46,214 bases of DNA from Pedosphaera sp. (GTDB lineage Bacteria; Verrucomicrobiota; Verrucomicrobiia; Limisphaerales; AAA164-E04). The notes under the pieces are model-generated. The model saw only the letters and a list, made by a program, of their open reading frames with translations, was not told the origin of the DNA and did no database searches. Shown piece after piece: positions 1 to 9,759 of this stretch. The stretch is from contig NYYT01000017.1 of assembly GCA_002686885.1 (NCBI GenBank), positions 41,063-87,276 of the forward strand, written 5' to 3'. The position numbers were made by a program, and so were the translations under genes. How positions within the stretch are numbered: position 1 is the stretch's first letter; each line of letters starts with the position of its first letter.

Positions 1-624
1 ACCAAACGACAGGGCCAAGTCCTTGGGTTCATTATTGATTATCAACGGGAACATGGCAGTTCTCCCAGTCAGCGGGAAATAGCTGCATTTTTTGGGTTTC
101 GGAGCATCACCGCCGTCGCCGATCATCTCAAGGCGTTGCGTCGAAAGGGGTATCTTGAGGGTGGGGCGCACCGGGCCCGGTCCCTTCGTGTGATGGGTTC
201 TCCATCCACCTTGTATCCGGTATCTCGTTCCAAGGTGGTGGATATTCCCATTCTGGGGGCGATTCCAGCAGGGTTTGCGGATCAACGTGAGGAAGCCGAG
301 GTCGAGGGGTGTGTTTCGGTCGATATCGACACTTTGGGGGTGAAGCCCTCGGCTCGCACCTTTGCGCTGGAGGTCAGGGGAGATTCCATGATCGGGCGTC
401 ACATCCTGCACGGCGATTATGCCATTCTGGAGCATGGAATGGAGCCTAGAGGAGGAGAAGTGGTTGCCGCATTGATCGACAATGAATCCACCCTCAAGAC
501 GTTTGTGAAGCAGAAAGGCAAACCTTTTCTCAAAGCCGAAAACCCCAGGTATCCTGACTTGATTCCGGCTGACGAACTGGTGATTCAGGGCGTCATGGTC
601 GCCCTGATTCGACAGTATCGCTAG
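1..624 (+). CDS. lexA: LexA repressor (5'-truncated by window edge)
   Basis: The frame stays open from base 1 (TKRQGQVLGFIIDYQREHGSSPSQREIAAFFGFRSITAVADHLKALRRKGYLEGG, LexA winged HTH). It continues into an S24 domain with an Ala-Gly cleavage site (IPILGAIPAGF), a catalytic Ser (RGDSMIGRHILHGDYAI) and a Lys (ESTLKTFVKQ). Confidence 0.95.
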   Translation, partial: TKRQGQVLGFIIDYQREHGSSPSQREIAAFFGFRSITAVADHLKALRRKGYLEGGAHRARSLRVMGSPSTLYPVSRSKVVDIPILGAIPAGFADQREEAEVEGCVSVDIDTLGVKPSARTFALEVRGDSMIGRHILHGDYAILEHGMEPRGGEVVAALIDNESTLKTFVKQKGKPFLKAENPRYPDLIPADELVIQGVMVALIRQYR

Positions 625-660
625 GAGTTTGGGCGATCGGATATCCTCACGAAAGATTCC

Positions 661-1842
661 GTGATGCGTGAAGGACGTATGCAGCGCAAGGTGGTTCATC
701 TGGACGCCGATGCCTTTTTTGCTTCGGTTGAGCAGGCTTCGGATACACGTCTGAGAGGTAAACCTGTAGCTGTGGGGGGGGAGAAGCGAGGCGTGATTGC
801 CGCGGCATCCTATGAAGCAAGACGCTTTGGTATCCGTGCGGCCATGCCGACCCTTCAGGCGCGAAAGTTGTGTCCGCATTTGATCCTTCTTCCTGGGGAT
901 TATGAGAAATATGAGCGGTTTTCCCGCTGGATGTTTTCCTATGCCTACGATTTCACTCCCGACGTTGAAATCACGTCGATTGATGAAGGTTACTTTGATC
1001 TGACAGGTGTGAGGTGTGACGCTCCGGAGGTAGCCCGTCGCATTCATCGCGCCATCGGGCAATCCCTCAAAATATCCGTAAGCGAAGGAATGGGCCCCAA
1101 CAAGCTGATCAGTCAAATTGCTTCCAAACTACACAAGCCTGCCGCGTTTCAGTCGGTGGAGGCAGGTTATGAAGAAGCGTTTCTTCATCCGCTTGCCAAT
1201 CACTGGTTGCCCGGTATTGGCCCCAAAACTTCGGCCCGACTGTGTGCGGCAGGCTTGGCCCGTATCGGGCAGCTTGCCGGGACCCGCACGGATCTGCTGC
1301 ATCTCCTCTTGGGACGTATGGCACCTCAGATTCGGGCCTTTGCAGCAGGGGAGGATGATCGTCCCATTGTGCCGGTATCCGCTCCTGCCAAGTCTTATGG
1401 AAAGCAGAAAACGTTTTCCAAGGATCAGACCGATGAGGATCTCATGGTGGCAACCCTCAAACAGATGGCCGATACTCTGATGGTTCGAGTGCGCGGCGAT
1501 GGCAAATCCATTCGTACACTCTCCGTCAAGGTGCGTTACAACGACATGGAAGAGGATCAGTGTTCGGAGAGTCTGGATGAGCCCACCGATCTGGAAAACG
1601 AGGTGTATGATCACGTATCACGGATGCTTCGCAAGGCATGGCGTCGAAGGGTGAGTCTGCGCCTGGTGGCTTTGAAATTTTCCAATGTTCATGCATGTGC
1701 CTATCGAGATGAATTGCTTCTGGATCGGGCAGCAGAGCGCAGGGTTGAGCAAGCACGATTGGTTCGTGTGATGGACAGCCTTCGACGGCGTTGCGGTCAT
1801 CATGTGGTGATGCGAGGGCATGACTGGATACTCAGAGATCAG
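661..1842 (+). other. Y-family polymerase module of the fusion
   Basis: Palm, fingers, thumb and little-finger motifs in order. Catalytic acids at D15 (nt 703-705) and D108/E109 (nt 982-987), numbered from the 661 start. Confidence 0.9.
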
Positions 1843-4800
1843 TCAGGGGAAGGGAAGGCATCAATGTCTTCTCGGTCACCAGGTGGCAATGGCGGTGCAT
1901 GTCACAAGTATCGATCATCCGGCCATGGGGTTGACGTGCCATCCACTCCAGGCAAAGGAGGGGCGGTGAGGGGGCAGACTTCATCCGGTCGTTCCATGAA
2001 ATGGGTCGCGAAGCGACAGCGATATGATTCGGGGTATCCGGTTTGTCTGAATGTAAAGAGCCATTACAGTTTTTTGAACTCCGTGCTCTCAGTCAAACAG
2101 GTGGTGGATTTGGCCGTGCAACAAGGCCATTCGGCGGTGGCCTTGATGGATGAGGGGAATCTCCATGGCTCGGTGGCTTTCCATCAATATGCCACGCAGC
2201 GAGGCATCCAACCTCTGATCGGGGCGCAAATTCGAGTCGGCCGCACCCCTTTATTGCTCTACGTTCAAACCCAACAGGGCTACCAAAATCTATGTCAGAT
2301 TCTTTCCACAAGGGCTGAGAAACCGGCTCCTATGTTGGAATCCCCTCTTTGCGAAAAACCCACCCATCGCGTGAGTCGCTACAGGTCCAATTGGACCTTG
2401 AAACAATTGCAATCGCTACCTACTGATGGCCTGTTGGCGGTTGGGGGCGATCCCTCCATAGAGCCTCTTTTCAGTCGTCGATTTTATCTGGGGGTGGATC
2501 CTTTTACCGGTTCCCAAAGTTCTCGATGGCAGGACATCCCCCTTCCCAAGGTCGTGGTGCCAGCCATACATTACGCCACACCCGAGGATCGATGGAAACT
2601 TCAGGTGGTTCAGTCGATTCGTACACGCACATTGCTCAAGCAAGCACACCCCGATAAAAGCCCTTTGTCCCAAGCCTGGTTTCCAACCTCGGGATCGTGG
2701 GATCGTGTGTGGGAGACCTGTGCGCCCTGGATGCCTTACCAACAAGAAATTGTAGAGCGCTGTCGTGACTTTCGCATGCCGTTGGGCTCACCTCATTTTC
2801 CAGAGTATCACCCCCCTGACGGGGCGACCCCCCGTGAATTTCTGTATCGGCTGGTGATGCGTGGTCTGAAGGAACGCTATCCATCTGCGAAAAGGCAGCG
2901 GGTGATGCAGCAGGTGGAAGAAGAGCTGGAGACCATTCGCGAAGTGGGCTACGAGGCTTATTTTCTGATGGTTTGGGATTTGCTTCAGGCATGTCGTAGA
3001 GAAGGTATTTCATGGATCACTCGAGGGAGTGCTGCAGATTCATTGGTATGTTACTGCCTCAGGATCAGTGATGTGTGTCCCAAGCGGTTTGAACTTTATT
3101 TCCGTCGATTTCTCAATCGCGACCGTATGGCACTTAACAAACTTCCAGATATCGATGTGGATTTCCCCCATGACCGCAAGGATGATGTCGTTCGATTGGT
3201 GTTTCAGAAGTATGGGCAAAAGCACGCAGCGGTGGTTGGAGGTTTTTCCACTTACCATTCTCGGGGAGCGATGGGGGATGTTGCCAAGGTGCTGGGTGTT
3301 TCTGAACAGCAAATACGTCGTTTGACCAAGCGCTTTCCTTATGCGCGTGCCCGTGACATGCGTACGTTTCTCTTAAGTCAGAAGGAGTGTCGGGATTTGC
3401 CGTTGAATGAAGAACCCTACGCCAGTGCCTTGACAATGGCCGAATCTCTGGACGGGGCTCCCCGCTATGCCAAGATGCATCCTTGTGGATTGGTGCTCTC
3501 GGGTCGACCCATCCATGATCTGACACCCACATTCCTTTCAGAAAAAGGATATCCGACAACGCATTTGGATATGGATGCGGTGGAGGCCATGGGGTTGGTG
3601 AAGATGGATATTCTGGCTCAGGGAGGTTTGTCGGTCATGCGTGATGTGAGCCGGATGCTTGCACAACGAGGGGTGACTATCGAAATCGATCCCGGACGTG
3701 GTTGTCGTGTGTTGAACGATGATGACGTGCCAGGAAACGGCTCTCTGAAATTACCGGAAAACCCATGGGAAGATTCCCGTGTGTGGGACATGATTTCTGC
3801 AGGAGGGGCTCGAGCGGTCCATCATATCGAAAGCCCAGCCATGGTCAATCTGTGTCGCATGTGTCAGGTGAGGGATATTGACGGATTGGTGGCCATTGTT
3901 TCGGTCATTCGCCCAGGGGCGGCCAATGAACAGAAAAAGCTGCGTTTTACCCGGAGGTATCAAAAGCTTGAACCGACCGTCTATCCCCATCCAAGCCTCG
4001 AGTCCTGTCTGAGGAGTACTTTCGGTCTGGTGGTTTATGAAGAACACATTCTCCAGATCTGCGAGTCTTTTGCGGGGCTTTCACCGGGGCGTTCGGATGT
4101 GTTGCGTCGAGCGCTGAACAAGGGGAAGGAGGAAACGATCGAAGCCATTCGGTGTGAGTTTTTCGAACAGGCCAGAGGCCTGGGGCGGTCGCATGAAAGT
4201 ATTCGCGATGTATGGACCCTGGTCCGGGGCTTCAATGGGTACGCTTTTTGCAAGGCACATAGCACTGCCTATGGTGTCGAAGCCTACCAGTCTGCCTGGT
4301 TGAAGTGTTATTTTCCAATGGAGTTCATGGCGGCTGTGTTGACCCACGGCAAGGGGTTTTATCATCCATTGGTTTATGTGCTTGAGTGTGACCGAATGGG
4401 AATTGACCTTTTGCCTCCGTCGATTCAAGCACCTGGGCCGGGTTATCAGGCAGTCCATGAGAGTGAAGAGGGTCCTTCGAAAACAGGTGGCATTCGTGTC
4501 CCCATCAGCGCGATCAAGGGGCTGAGCCAACAAACGCTGGACCGATTGATGGAGCAATGGGACCGATCCAATTTTGTTTCATTATCCGATTTTTACCATC
4601 GTGTCTGGCCTCAGGAATACGAACTCGAATTACTGATGCGTGTGGGTGCTCTGGATGGTTTTGGACTTTCCCGGACGGCCCAGTTCTGGCAAATGAAACA
4701 ACTTTCTCATGCGTTTTCAGGTCACAGCATCAACGGTCAAGGGTGGTTGCTGCCTCCACAAGACAAACACCGTCTGCCCTCCGTGCCTCTTGAAGAACCG

Positions 4801-5211
4801 CCACTTCTTCAGCGCCTGGATTGGGAACAGGAATTGATCGGGTTTCCTGTTTCGGCTCATCCATTGGATCGATATCCGGAAATTGCCTGGGAAACCTATT
4901 GCCCGGTCAATCGATTGGGGGATTACATCGGGAAAGAAGTCACGACTTGTGGCCTGGTGATCGAACAACGATTACACCACCAAGTCACGGGTGAGCCCAT
5001 GAAATTTCTGACATTGGCCGATCGCAGTGGTTTGGTGGAGACGGAGCTTTTTGCCACCACTTACCGTAGCTATGGGTTGGCGACCGTTCGTTATCCAGTG
5101 TTGGAGGTGACGGCACGTGTCGAGCCTTTCGAAAATAATCGCGGTTTTTCATTAAGGGTTTTGCGTGCTGGCAAACCGAGAGCCAAAAAGGCGATGGCGT
5201 CGGTATCGTGA
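661..5211 (+). CDS. Fusion of Y-family DNA polymerase (DinB/Pol IV-like) and C-family DNA polymerase III alpha subunit (DnaE/DnaE2-like)
   Basis: Single 1516-aa ORF. N-terminal part: VVHLDADAFFASVEQ, KRGVIAAASYEARRFGIRAAMPTLQARKLCPHL, TSIDEGYFDLTG, LPGIGPKTSARL and the little-finger KSYGKQKTFSKDQ. C-terminal part: PHP-like SHYSFLNSVLSVKQVVDLAVQQGHSAVALMDEGNLHGSV, ITRGSAADSLVCYCL, LPDIDVDFPHDRKDDVV, GLVKMDILAQGG, WEQELIGFPVSAHPLDRYP and an OB-fold-like C-terminus. Start could be GTG 661, ATG 664 or ATG 679. Confidence 0.93.
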   Translation: MMREGRMQRKVVHLDADAFFASVEQASDTRLRGKPVAVGGEKRGVIAAASYEARRFGIRAAMPTLQARKLCPHLILLPGDYEKYERFSRWMFSYAYDFTPDVEITSIDEGYFDLTGVRCDAPEVARRIHRAIGQSLKISVSEGMGPNKLISQIASKLHKPAAFQSVEAGYEEAFLHPLANHWLPGIGPKTSARLCAAGLARIGQLAGTRTDLLHLLLGRMAPQIRAFAAGEDDRPIVPVSAPAKSYGKQKTFSKDQTDEDLMVATLKQMADTLMVRVRGDGKSIRTLSVKVRYNDMEEDQCSESLDEPTDLENEVYDHVSRMLRKAWRRRVSLRLVALKFSNVHACAYRDELLLDRAAERRVEQARLVRVMDSLRRRCGHHVVMRGHDWILRDQSGEGKASMSSRSPGGNGGACHKYRSSGHGVDVPSTPGKGGAVRGQTSSGRSMKWVAKRQRYDSGYPVCLNVKSHYSFLNSVLSVKQVVDLAVQQGHSAVALMDEGNLHGSVAFHQYATQRGIQPLIGAQIRVGRTPLLLYVQTQQGYQNLCQILSTRAEKPAPMLESPLCEKPTHRVSRYRSNWTLKQLQSLPTDGLLAVGGDPSIEPLFSRRFYLGVDPFTGSQSSRWQDIPLPKVVVPAIHYATPEDRWKLQVVQSIRTRTLLKQAHPDKSPLSQAWFPTSGSWDRVWETCAPWMPYQQEIVERCRDFRMPLGSPHFPEYHPPDGATPREFLYRLVMRGLKERYPSAKRQRVMQQVEEELETIREVGYEAYFLMVWDLLQACRREGISWITRGSAADSLVCYCLRISDVCPKRFELYFRRFLNRDRMALNKLPDIDVDFPHDRKDDVVRLVFQKYGQKHAAVVGGFSTYHSRGAMGDVAKVLGVSEQQIRRLTKRFPYARARDMRTFLLSQKECRDLPLNEEPYASALTMAESLDGAPRYAKMHPCGLVLSGRPIHDLTPTFLSEKGYPTTHLDMDAVEAMGLVKMDILAQGGLSVMRDVSRMLAQRGVTIEIDPGRGCRVLNDDDVPGNGSLKLPENPWEDSRVWDMISAGGARAVHHIESPAMVNLCRMCQVRDIDGLVAIVSVIRPGAANEQKKLRFTRRYQKLEPTVYPHPSLESCLRSTFGLVVYEEHILQICESFAGLSPGRSDVLRRALNKGKEETIEAIRCEFFEQARGLGRSHESIRDVWTLVRGFNGYAFCKAHSTAYGVEAYQSAWLKCYFPMEFMAAVLTHGKGFYHPLVYVLECDRMGIDLLPPSIQAPGPGYQAVHESEEGPSKTGGIRVPISAIKGLSQQTLDRLMEQWDRSNFVSLSDFYHRVWPQEYELELLMRVGALDGFGLSRTAQFWQMKQLSHAFSGHSINGQGWLLPPQDKHRLPSVPLEEPPLLQRLDWEQELIGFPVSAHPLDRYPEIAWETYCPVNRLGDYIGKEVTTCGLVIEQRLHHQVTGEPMKFLTLADRSGLVETELFATTYRSYGLATVRYPVLEVTARVEPFENNRGFSLRVLRAGKPRAKKAMASVS
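2035..5211 (+). other. C-family (DnaE-type) polymerase module of the fusion
   Basis: PDIDVDF (D830/D832, nt 3148-3156) and VKMD (D983, nt 3607-3609) match the three catalytic Asp positions of DnaE. About 1055 aa, which fits DnaE2 length. Confidence 0.9.
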
Positions 5212-5229
5212 ACGAGCCGACTGGAATCG

Positions 5230-6783
5230 TTAGAGATCCTGATCGCTTAAAATCACGAACCCACGATTTCCCTGTCCATCGAGGTATTGAATCATCATCC
5301 CGCGTGATAGGTCGGCCTCACGATAGATGCGGGCAAAATCAAAGGTTTCCCTGACAGGTTGATAATTGACGGCCGTGATGATGATGCCAGGTTCGAGAGT
5401 GTTACCTGCCATCCGTTCGGCTAGGCTGCCATCTTCGATTTCCCAGATCATGAGACCTTCGGCAATGGAGACGCCAAACTGCTTGGCACCTGTTTCGTCT
5501 GCTTTTCTGAGCTTGAGACCCAGCGGTCGATGGACGACGGGACGAGTTTCGTTGGCAGTGATGGTGGCGACTTCGGGGCGAACCCACTCTTTTGGGCTGA
5601 TCTCAACTTGTAACCGTTCTTGATGGCGTACGACATCGAGGATGACTGGCTGGCCGATTGTCTGCGACCGCACTTGGTTTTTGAGTTGTTGAGAGGTGGC
5701 CACCGGATGCCCAGCAACGGCAATGATGATGTCGCCGGGTTGAAGCAGGGAGTCTGCGGCCGCGCTGCCGACTTGAATGGAAGAGACCACTACGCCTTGT
5801 GAAACGGACTCAAGCATTTGGTTGAGGAGATAATTTTCGCTTAAGCTCTGAATGCCGATTCCAAGCAGAGCCCGCTTGAAGGTTCCTGTTTCGATAAGCT
5901 GATTGCCGATTTCCATGGCCATGTTGATGGGGATGGCAAAACCAATGCCGGTGTTGAGGCCGCGAATCATGGTGTTGACCCCGATGACCTCTCCTTGAAT
6001 GTTGACAAGGGGTCCACCGGAATTACCTGGGTTGATGTCGGCATCGGTTTGGATGAAATCGTGATCCAGGTTGCGGGAAAGGGTGACGGCCGATCTGCCT
6101 TTGGCACTGATATGACCATAAGTCACCGAATACTCCAGTTCGAAGGGGGCTCCGATGGCAATGGCGAATTCCCCGACACGTGCTTTATCTGAATCACCCA
6201 AAGCTATGGGAGTCAAGATCTCGGCAGGAGCCTCAATGAGCTGGATGATGGCGACATCGGATTGGGAATCATATCCCCGAACATGCGCCTGGAAAATTTT
6301 GCCATTCTGCAGGCGAACCCGAATCCGGCTGGCCGCTTCGATGACGTGATAGTTGGTTAGGATATGACCTTCATTGTCCAGAATCATTCCGGAGCCCTTG
6401 CCATCAAAGCGATCTTCTGGTCGTTCGGTATCTTCGGGAGAAGGAGAGGGCTCAGAACCCCCTTCAGGTTGCTGCTGCTTGAAGAATTCTTCCATCTGAC
6501 GGCGGAGATCCTCGGGTAGATTCTCCAAGTTGGGATGATTCTGAAGATCCAGTGAATCTGCGGCCGATACGACGGGATGTGCGACTTCGATGACCACCAC
6601 CGAAGGTGCCACTCGGTCCGCCACCTCGACGAAGGCTTCGTTCAGGCGCTGAGCCCACAGAACGGCTTCAGACGGCTCGTCGGCAACGACTTGGAGAGAG
6701 GAACTCAGGAAGGGGTGAAAACCTCCCATGAGCAGGGCAGTTAGCATGGCCAGCCGCAAACGAATCAAGTCTCGCATGTTCAT
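5230..6783 (-). CDS. HtrA/DegP-type trypsin-like serine protease with PDZ domains
   Basis: ILTNYHVIEA (His), SDVAIIQL (Asp), INPGNSGGPLVN (Ser). PDZ-like LLQPGDIIIAVAGHPVATSQQL and a second C-terminal PDZ-like segment. Signal-like N-terminus MNMRDLIRLRLAMLTALLMGGFHPFLSSS, so I prefer the 6783 start over 6828. Confidence 0.88.
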   Translation of the reverse strand: MNMRDLIRLRLAMLTALLMGGFHPFLSSSLQVVADEPSEAVLWAQRLNEAFVEVADRVAPSVVVIEVAHPVVSAADSLDLQNHPNLENLPEDLRRQMEEFFKQQQPEGGSEPSPSPEDTERPEDRFDGKGSGMILDNEGHILTNYHVIEAASRIRVRLQNGKIFQAHVRGYDSQSDVAIIQLIEAPAEILTPIALGDSDKARVGEFAIAIGAPFELEYSVTYGHISAKGRSAVTLSRNLDHDFIQTDADINPGNSGGPLVNIQGEVIGVNTMIRGLNTGIGFAIPINMAMEIGNQLIETGTFKRALLGIGIQSLSENYLLNQMLESVSQGVVVSSIQVGSAAADSLLQPGDIIIAVAGHPVATSQQLKNQVRSQTIGQPVILDVVRHQERLQVEISPKEWVRPEVATITANETRPVVHRPLGLKLRKADETGAKQFGVSIAEGLMIWEIEDGSLAERMAGNTLEPGIIITAVNYQPVRETFDFARIYREADLSRGMMIQYLDGQGNRGFVILSDQDL

Positions 6784-6884
6784 ATTGTTACCGCATGCTG
6801 GCGGCGAAAGCAACTGCCGCTGCAGCATGCCGAAAGGAAGCGAGGATTGATCTCACATCACAGGTAGGATAGAGTGAAAAAATC

Positions 6885-8366
6885 ATGGCGGTACGACCTC
6901 ACCTCGATGTCTCTCGTCGTCACTTTCTCTGGCAAGCTGGAGGGGGGCTGGGCGGTATGGCGCTTTCCTACATGCTGGGGCGCCAGGGTTTACTGGGTGG
7001 GGCAGGCACAAACATGGGTTTTTCGGGAGGATTGCATCATCCGCCCAAGGCAAAAAGGGTGATCCAGCTGTTTATGGCGGGTGCTGCCAGTCATGTGGAT
7101 CTTTTTGACCATAAGCCTCAGCTGGAAAAGTTGGATGGTCAACCATGGGATCCGGGTGAAAGTGTGGAGCTCTTTCAGAGTAGCCCAGGGAACGTGTTTG
7201 CTTCCCCATGGTCCTGGAAAGCCCATGGTCAATGCGGTAAACGACTGTCCGAAATCGTCTCTCCTTTGGGCCAATGTGTGGATGACATGGCCTTTGTCCA
7301 TAATCTGGTTGGGAAGACAGGAGTCCACAGTCAGGCGACCTTTCTTCAAGCCACCGGTTTTCAGCGTCCGGGATTTCCCGGGATGGGGGCTTGGATTAGT
7401 TACGGGTTGGGGAGCCTGAATGAGAATCTCCCGACGTTCGTGGTCATGCCAGACCATCGCGGCTATGCCTCCAATGGCCCCAAGAACTGGGGCGCTGCTT
7501 TTCTGCCAACCCATCATCAGGCTACAGAGATTTACCCCAATCGGGAAAAAGCCATTCACGATTTACATGCCCCATCCGATGCCTTTGTGACCCCAGAGAG
7601 CGAAACCGACGGCCTCCGCTTGTTGAAAGAAGCCAATCAGGAACATCGCTCACTGAGAGAAGGGGACCAACGGCTGGAGGCAAGAATCCGGTCCTACGAA
7701 CTGGCCGCACGGATGCAACTCAGTGCTCCCGATGCCATTGATCTTCGAAACGAGCCCCAGCACATCCTGAAATTGTATGGATTGGATCACGGGCAAACCT
7801 CCTTTCCGGAGCAAATCAATGAATTGGAGGAAACCGATTACTTCGGAAGAAAATGTCTGGTTGCCCGGCGGCTGCTGGAGCGCGGGGTTCGGTTTGTCCA
7901 AATTTGGTCGGGCAATGACAATGGGTTTCCGCGGCGAAACTGGGATTCCCACGAAGACATCCATCGGGATCATGGCCCATTGGCTCTGGGGATGGCGCGG
8001 GGAACAGCTGCTCTGGTGGCTGATCTGAAGCAGCGAGGGATGCTTGAGGACACGCTCATTCTATGGACGACTGAATTTGGCAGAATGCCTTGTGCGCAGG
8101 GAGGCAAGGGGAGAGATCACAATCCCTTCTGCTTCACCAACTGGCTTTGTGGGGCGGGCATTCGTGGGGGTGTGACGCATGGGTTGAGCGATGAATGGGG
8201 CTTCAAGCCACAGGATCGTGATCACCCAACCACGGTCTACGACATCCACGCGACCATTCTTCACTTGCTTGGGATTCGACACGATAGGCTGACTTTCCGG
8301 CACAACGGCATTGATCGGCGTCTTACAGACGTGCATGGCCATGTGATTGAGCCGCTCCTGGCATAG
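6885..8366 (+). CDS. DUF1501 family protein with Tat-type signal
   Basis: N-terminal SRRHFLWQAGGGLGGMALSYMLG. KAKRVIQLFMAGAASHVDLFDHKPQLEKLDGQ and LWTTEFGRMPCAQGGKGRDHNPFCFTNWLCGAGIRGG are typical DUF1501 motifs. Confidence 0.88.
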   Translation: MAVRPHLDVSRRHFLWQAGGGLGGMALSYMLGRQGLLGGAGTNMGFSGGLHHPPKAKRVIQLFMAGAASHVDLFDHKPQLEKLDGQPWDPGESVELFQSSPGNVFASPWSWKAHGQCGKRLSEIVSPLGQCVDDMAFVHNLVGKTGVHSQATFLQATGFQRPGFPGMGAWISYGLGSLNENLPTFVVMPDHRGYASNGPKNWGAAFLPTHHQATEIYPNREKAIHDLHAPSDAFVTPESETDGLRLLKEANQEHRSLREGDQRLEARIRSYELAARMQLSAPDAIDLRNEPQHILKLYGLDHGQTSFPEQINELEETDYFGRKCLVARRLLERGVRFVQIWSGNDNGFPRRNWDSHEDIHRDHGPLALGMARGTAALVADLKQRGMLEDTLILWTTEFGRMPCAQGGKGRDHNPFCFTNWLCGAGIRGGVTHGLSDEWGFKPQDRDHPTTVYDIHATILHLLGIRHDRLTFRHNGIDRRLTDVHGHVIEPLLA

Positions 8367-8498
8367 GTCCACCAGAGCGATTCAATAATTCTTTCAAAAT
8401 TCGTTTTCTTTGAGCTTATTCAGGGTCATATTAAGTCGGGTTTGACGCCACCAGGCATGCTGTAACACCCGATCTCAGGACACTATTGGACGCCATAC

Positions 8499-9731
8499 AT
8501 GGAATCGACCGCTCATCAAATGAACAGTTTGGATTGGAATCAACCTGACGCTCAGGGCCATTTTGGCCCGTTTGGAGGTCGCTATGTTCCAGAAACACTC
8601 ATGCACCCCCTCAAGGAGCTTGAGCAAGAGTATTTCACGGCCCAAGTGGATCCTGCCTTTCAGCAAGAACTCAGTTATTACCTCAAGGAGTTTGTCGGGC
8701 GACCCACCCCTCTCTACTTTGCTGAACGCCTGACACGACATCTGGGAGGTGCAAAAATCTATCTCAAGCGCGAAGATCTGTTGCACACCGGTGCGCACAA
8801 GATCAACAACTCGATGGGCCAGATATTATTGGCCAAGCGCATGGGCAAAAAGCGCATTATCGCGGAAACAGGAGCCGGACAGCATGGAGTGGCCACCGCT
8901 ACGGTGGCGGCGATGTTTGGGATGGAGTGCGTCATCTACATGGGTGAAGTCGATTGCCAGCGACAGGCGCTCAACGTTTTTCGGATGAAAATGCTGGGTG
9001 CGGAAGTGCGGCCCGTTTCAGCCGGTCAACGCACACTGAAAGAGGCTGTGAATGAAGCCATGCGTGATTGGGTGACGCATGTGCGTGACACCCATTACAT
9101 TCTGGGTACGGCCTATGGAGCCCATCCGTATCCAGTCATGGTGCGCAATTTTCAGCGCGTGATCGGTGACGAGGCCAGAGAACAGATCTTGGAAAAAGAA
9201 TCGAAACTTCCCGATTTGCTAGTGGCCTGTGTGGGGGGGGGCAGTAATTCGATCGGTCTGTTCTATCCCTTCCTTCAAGATGCCTCTGTGGAGATGCTTG
9301 GCATTGAAGCAGGGGGCGAGGGGATTGAACCCGAGAGGCATGCAGCTCGTTTTCAGGGAGGTTCCTTGGGTGTTCTGCAAGGCACTCGATCCTACATTTT
9401 GCAGGACGATCACGGCCAAATTCAACTCACCCACAGTGTTTCAGCGGGTTTGGATTACGCGGCCGTAGGACCTGAGCATGCATGGCTCAATGACCATGGC
9501 CGAGTGTCCTATGGTTACGCCACCGATGAAAAGGCCCTCGAAGCATTCATGAGTCTCGCCAGAATGGAGGGGATCATTCCTGCCCTGGAATCAAGCCATG
9601 CCATTGCGGCAGTCATGGAGAGGGCTCCTCAGATGAGGTCTGATCAAATCATTGTGGTCAATCTTTCTGGAAGAGGGGACAAGGACGTGCAACAGGTTGC
9701 AGATCGATTGAAAATGGAAATGCCCACATGA
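8499..9731 (+). CDS. trpB: Tryptophan synthase beta chain
   Basis: [33 protein letters not shown] (PLP Lys), [39 protein letters not shown]. Confidence 0.97.
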   Translation: MESTAHQMNSLDWNQPDAQGHFGPFGGRYVPETLMHPLKELEQEYFTAQVDPAFQQELSYYLKEFVGRPTPLYFAERLTRHLGGAKIYLKREDLLHTGAHKINNSMGQILLAKRMGKKRIIAETGAGQHGVATATVAAMFGMECVIYMGEVDCQRQALNVFRMKMLGAEVRPVSAGQRTLKEAVNEAMRDWVTHVRDTHYILGTAYGAHPYPVMVRNFQRVIGDEAREQILEKESKLPDLLVACVGGGSNSIGLFYPFLQDASVEMLGIEAGGEGIEPERHAARFQGGSLGVLQGTRSYILQDDHGQIQLTHSVSAGLDYAAVGPEHAWLNDHGRVSYGYATDEKALEAFMSLARMEGIIPALESSHAIAAVMERAPQMRSDQIIVVNLSGRGDKDVQQVADRLKMEMPT

Positions 9732-9759
9732 GGATCCTTCTTCGCAATCCTTGTCATTG

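Noticed and set aside
8475-8798. Minus-strand ORF antisense to trpB start
   Set aside because: No homology features; trpB on the plus strand is unambiguous.
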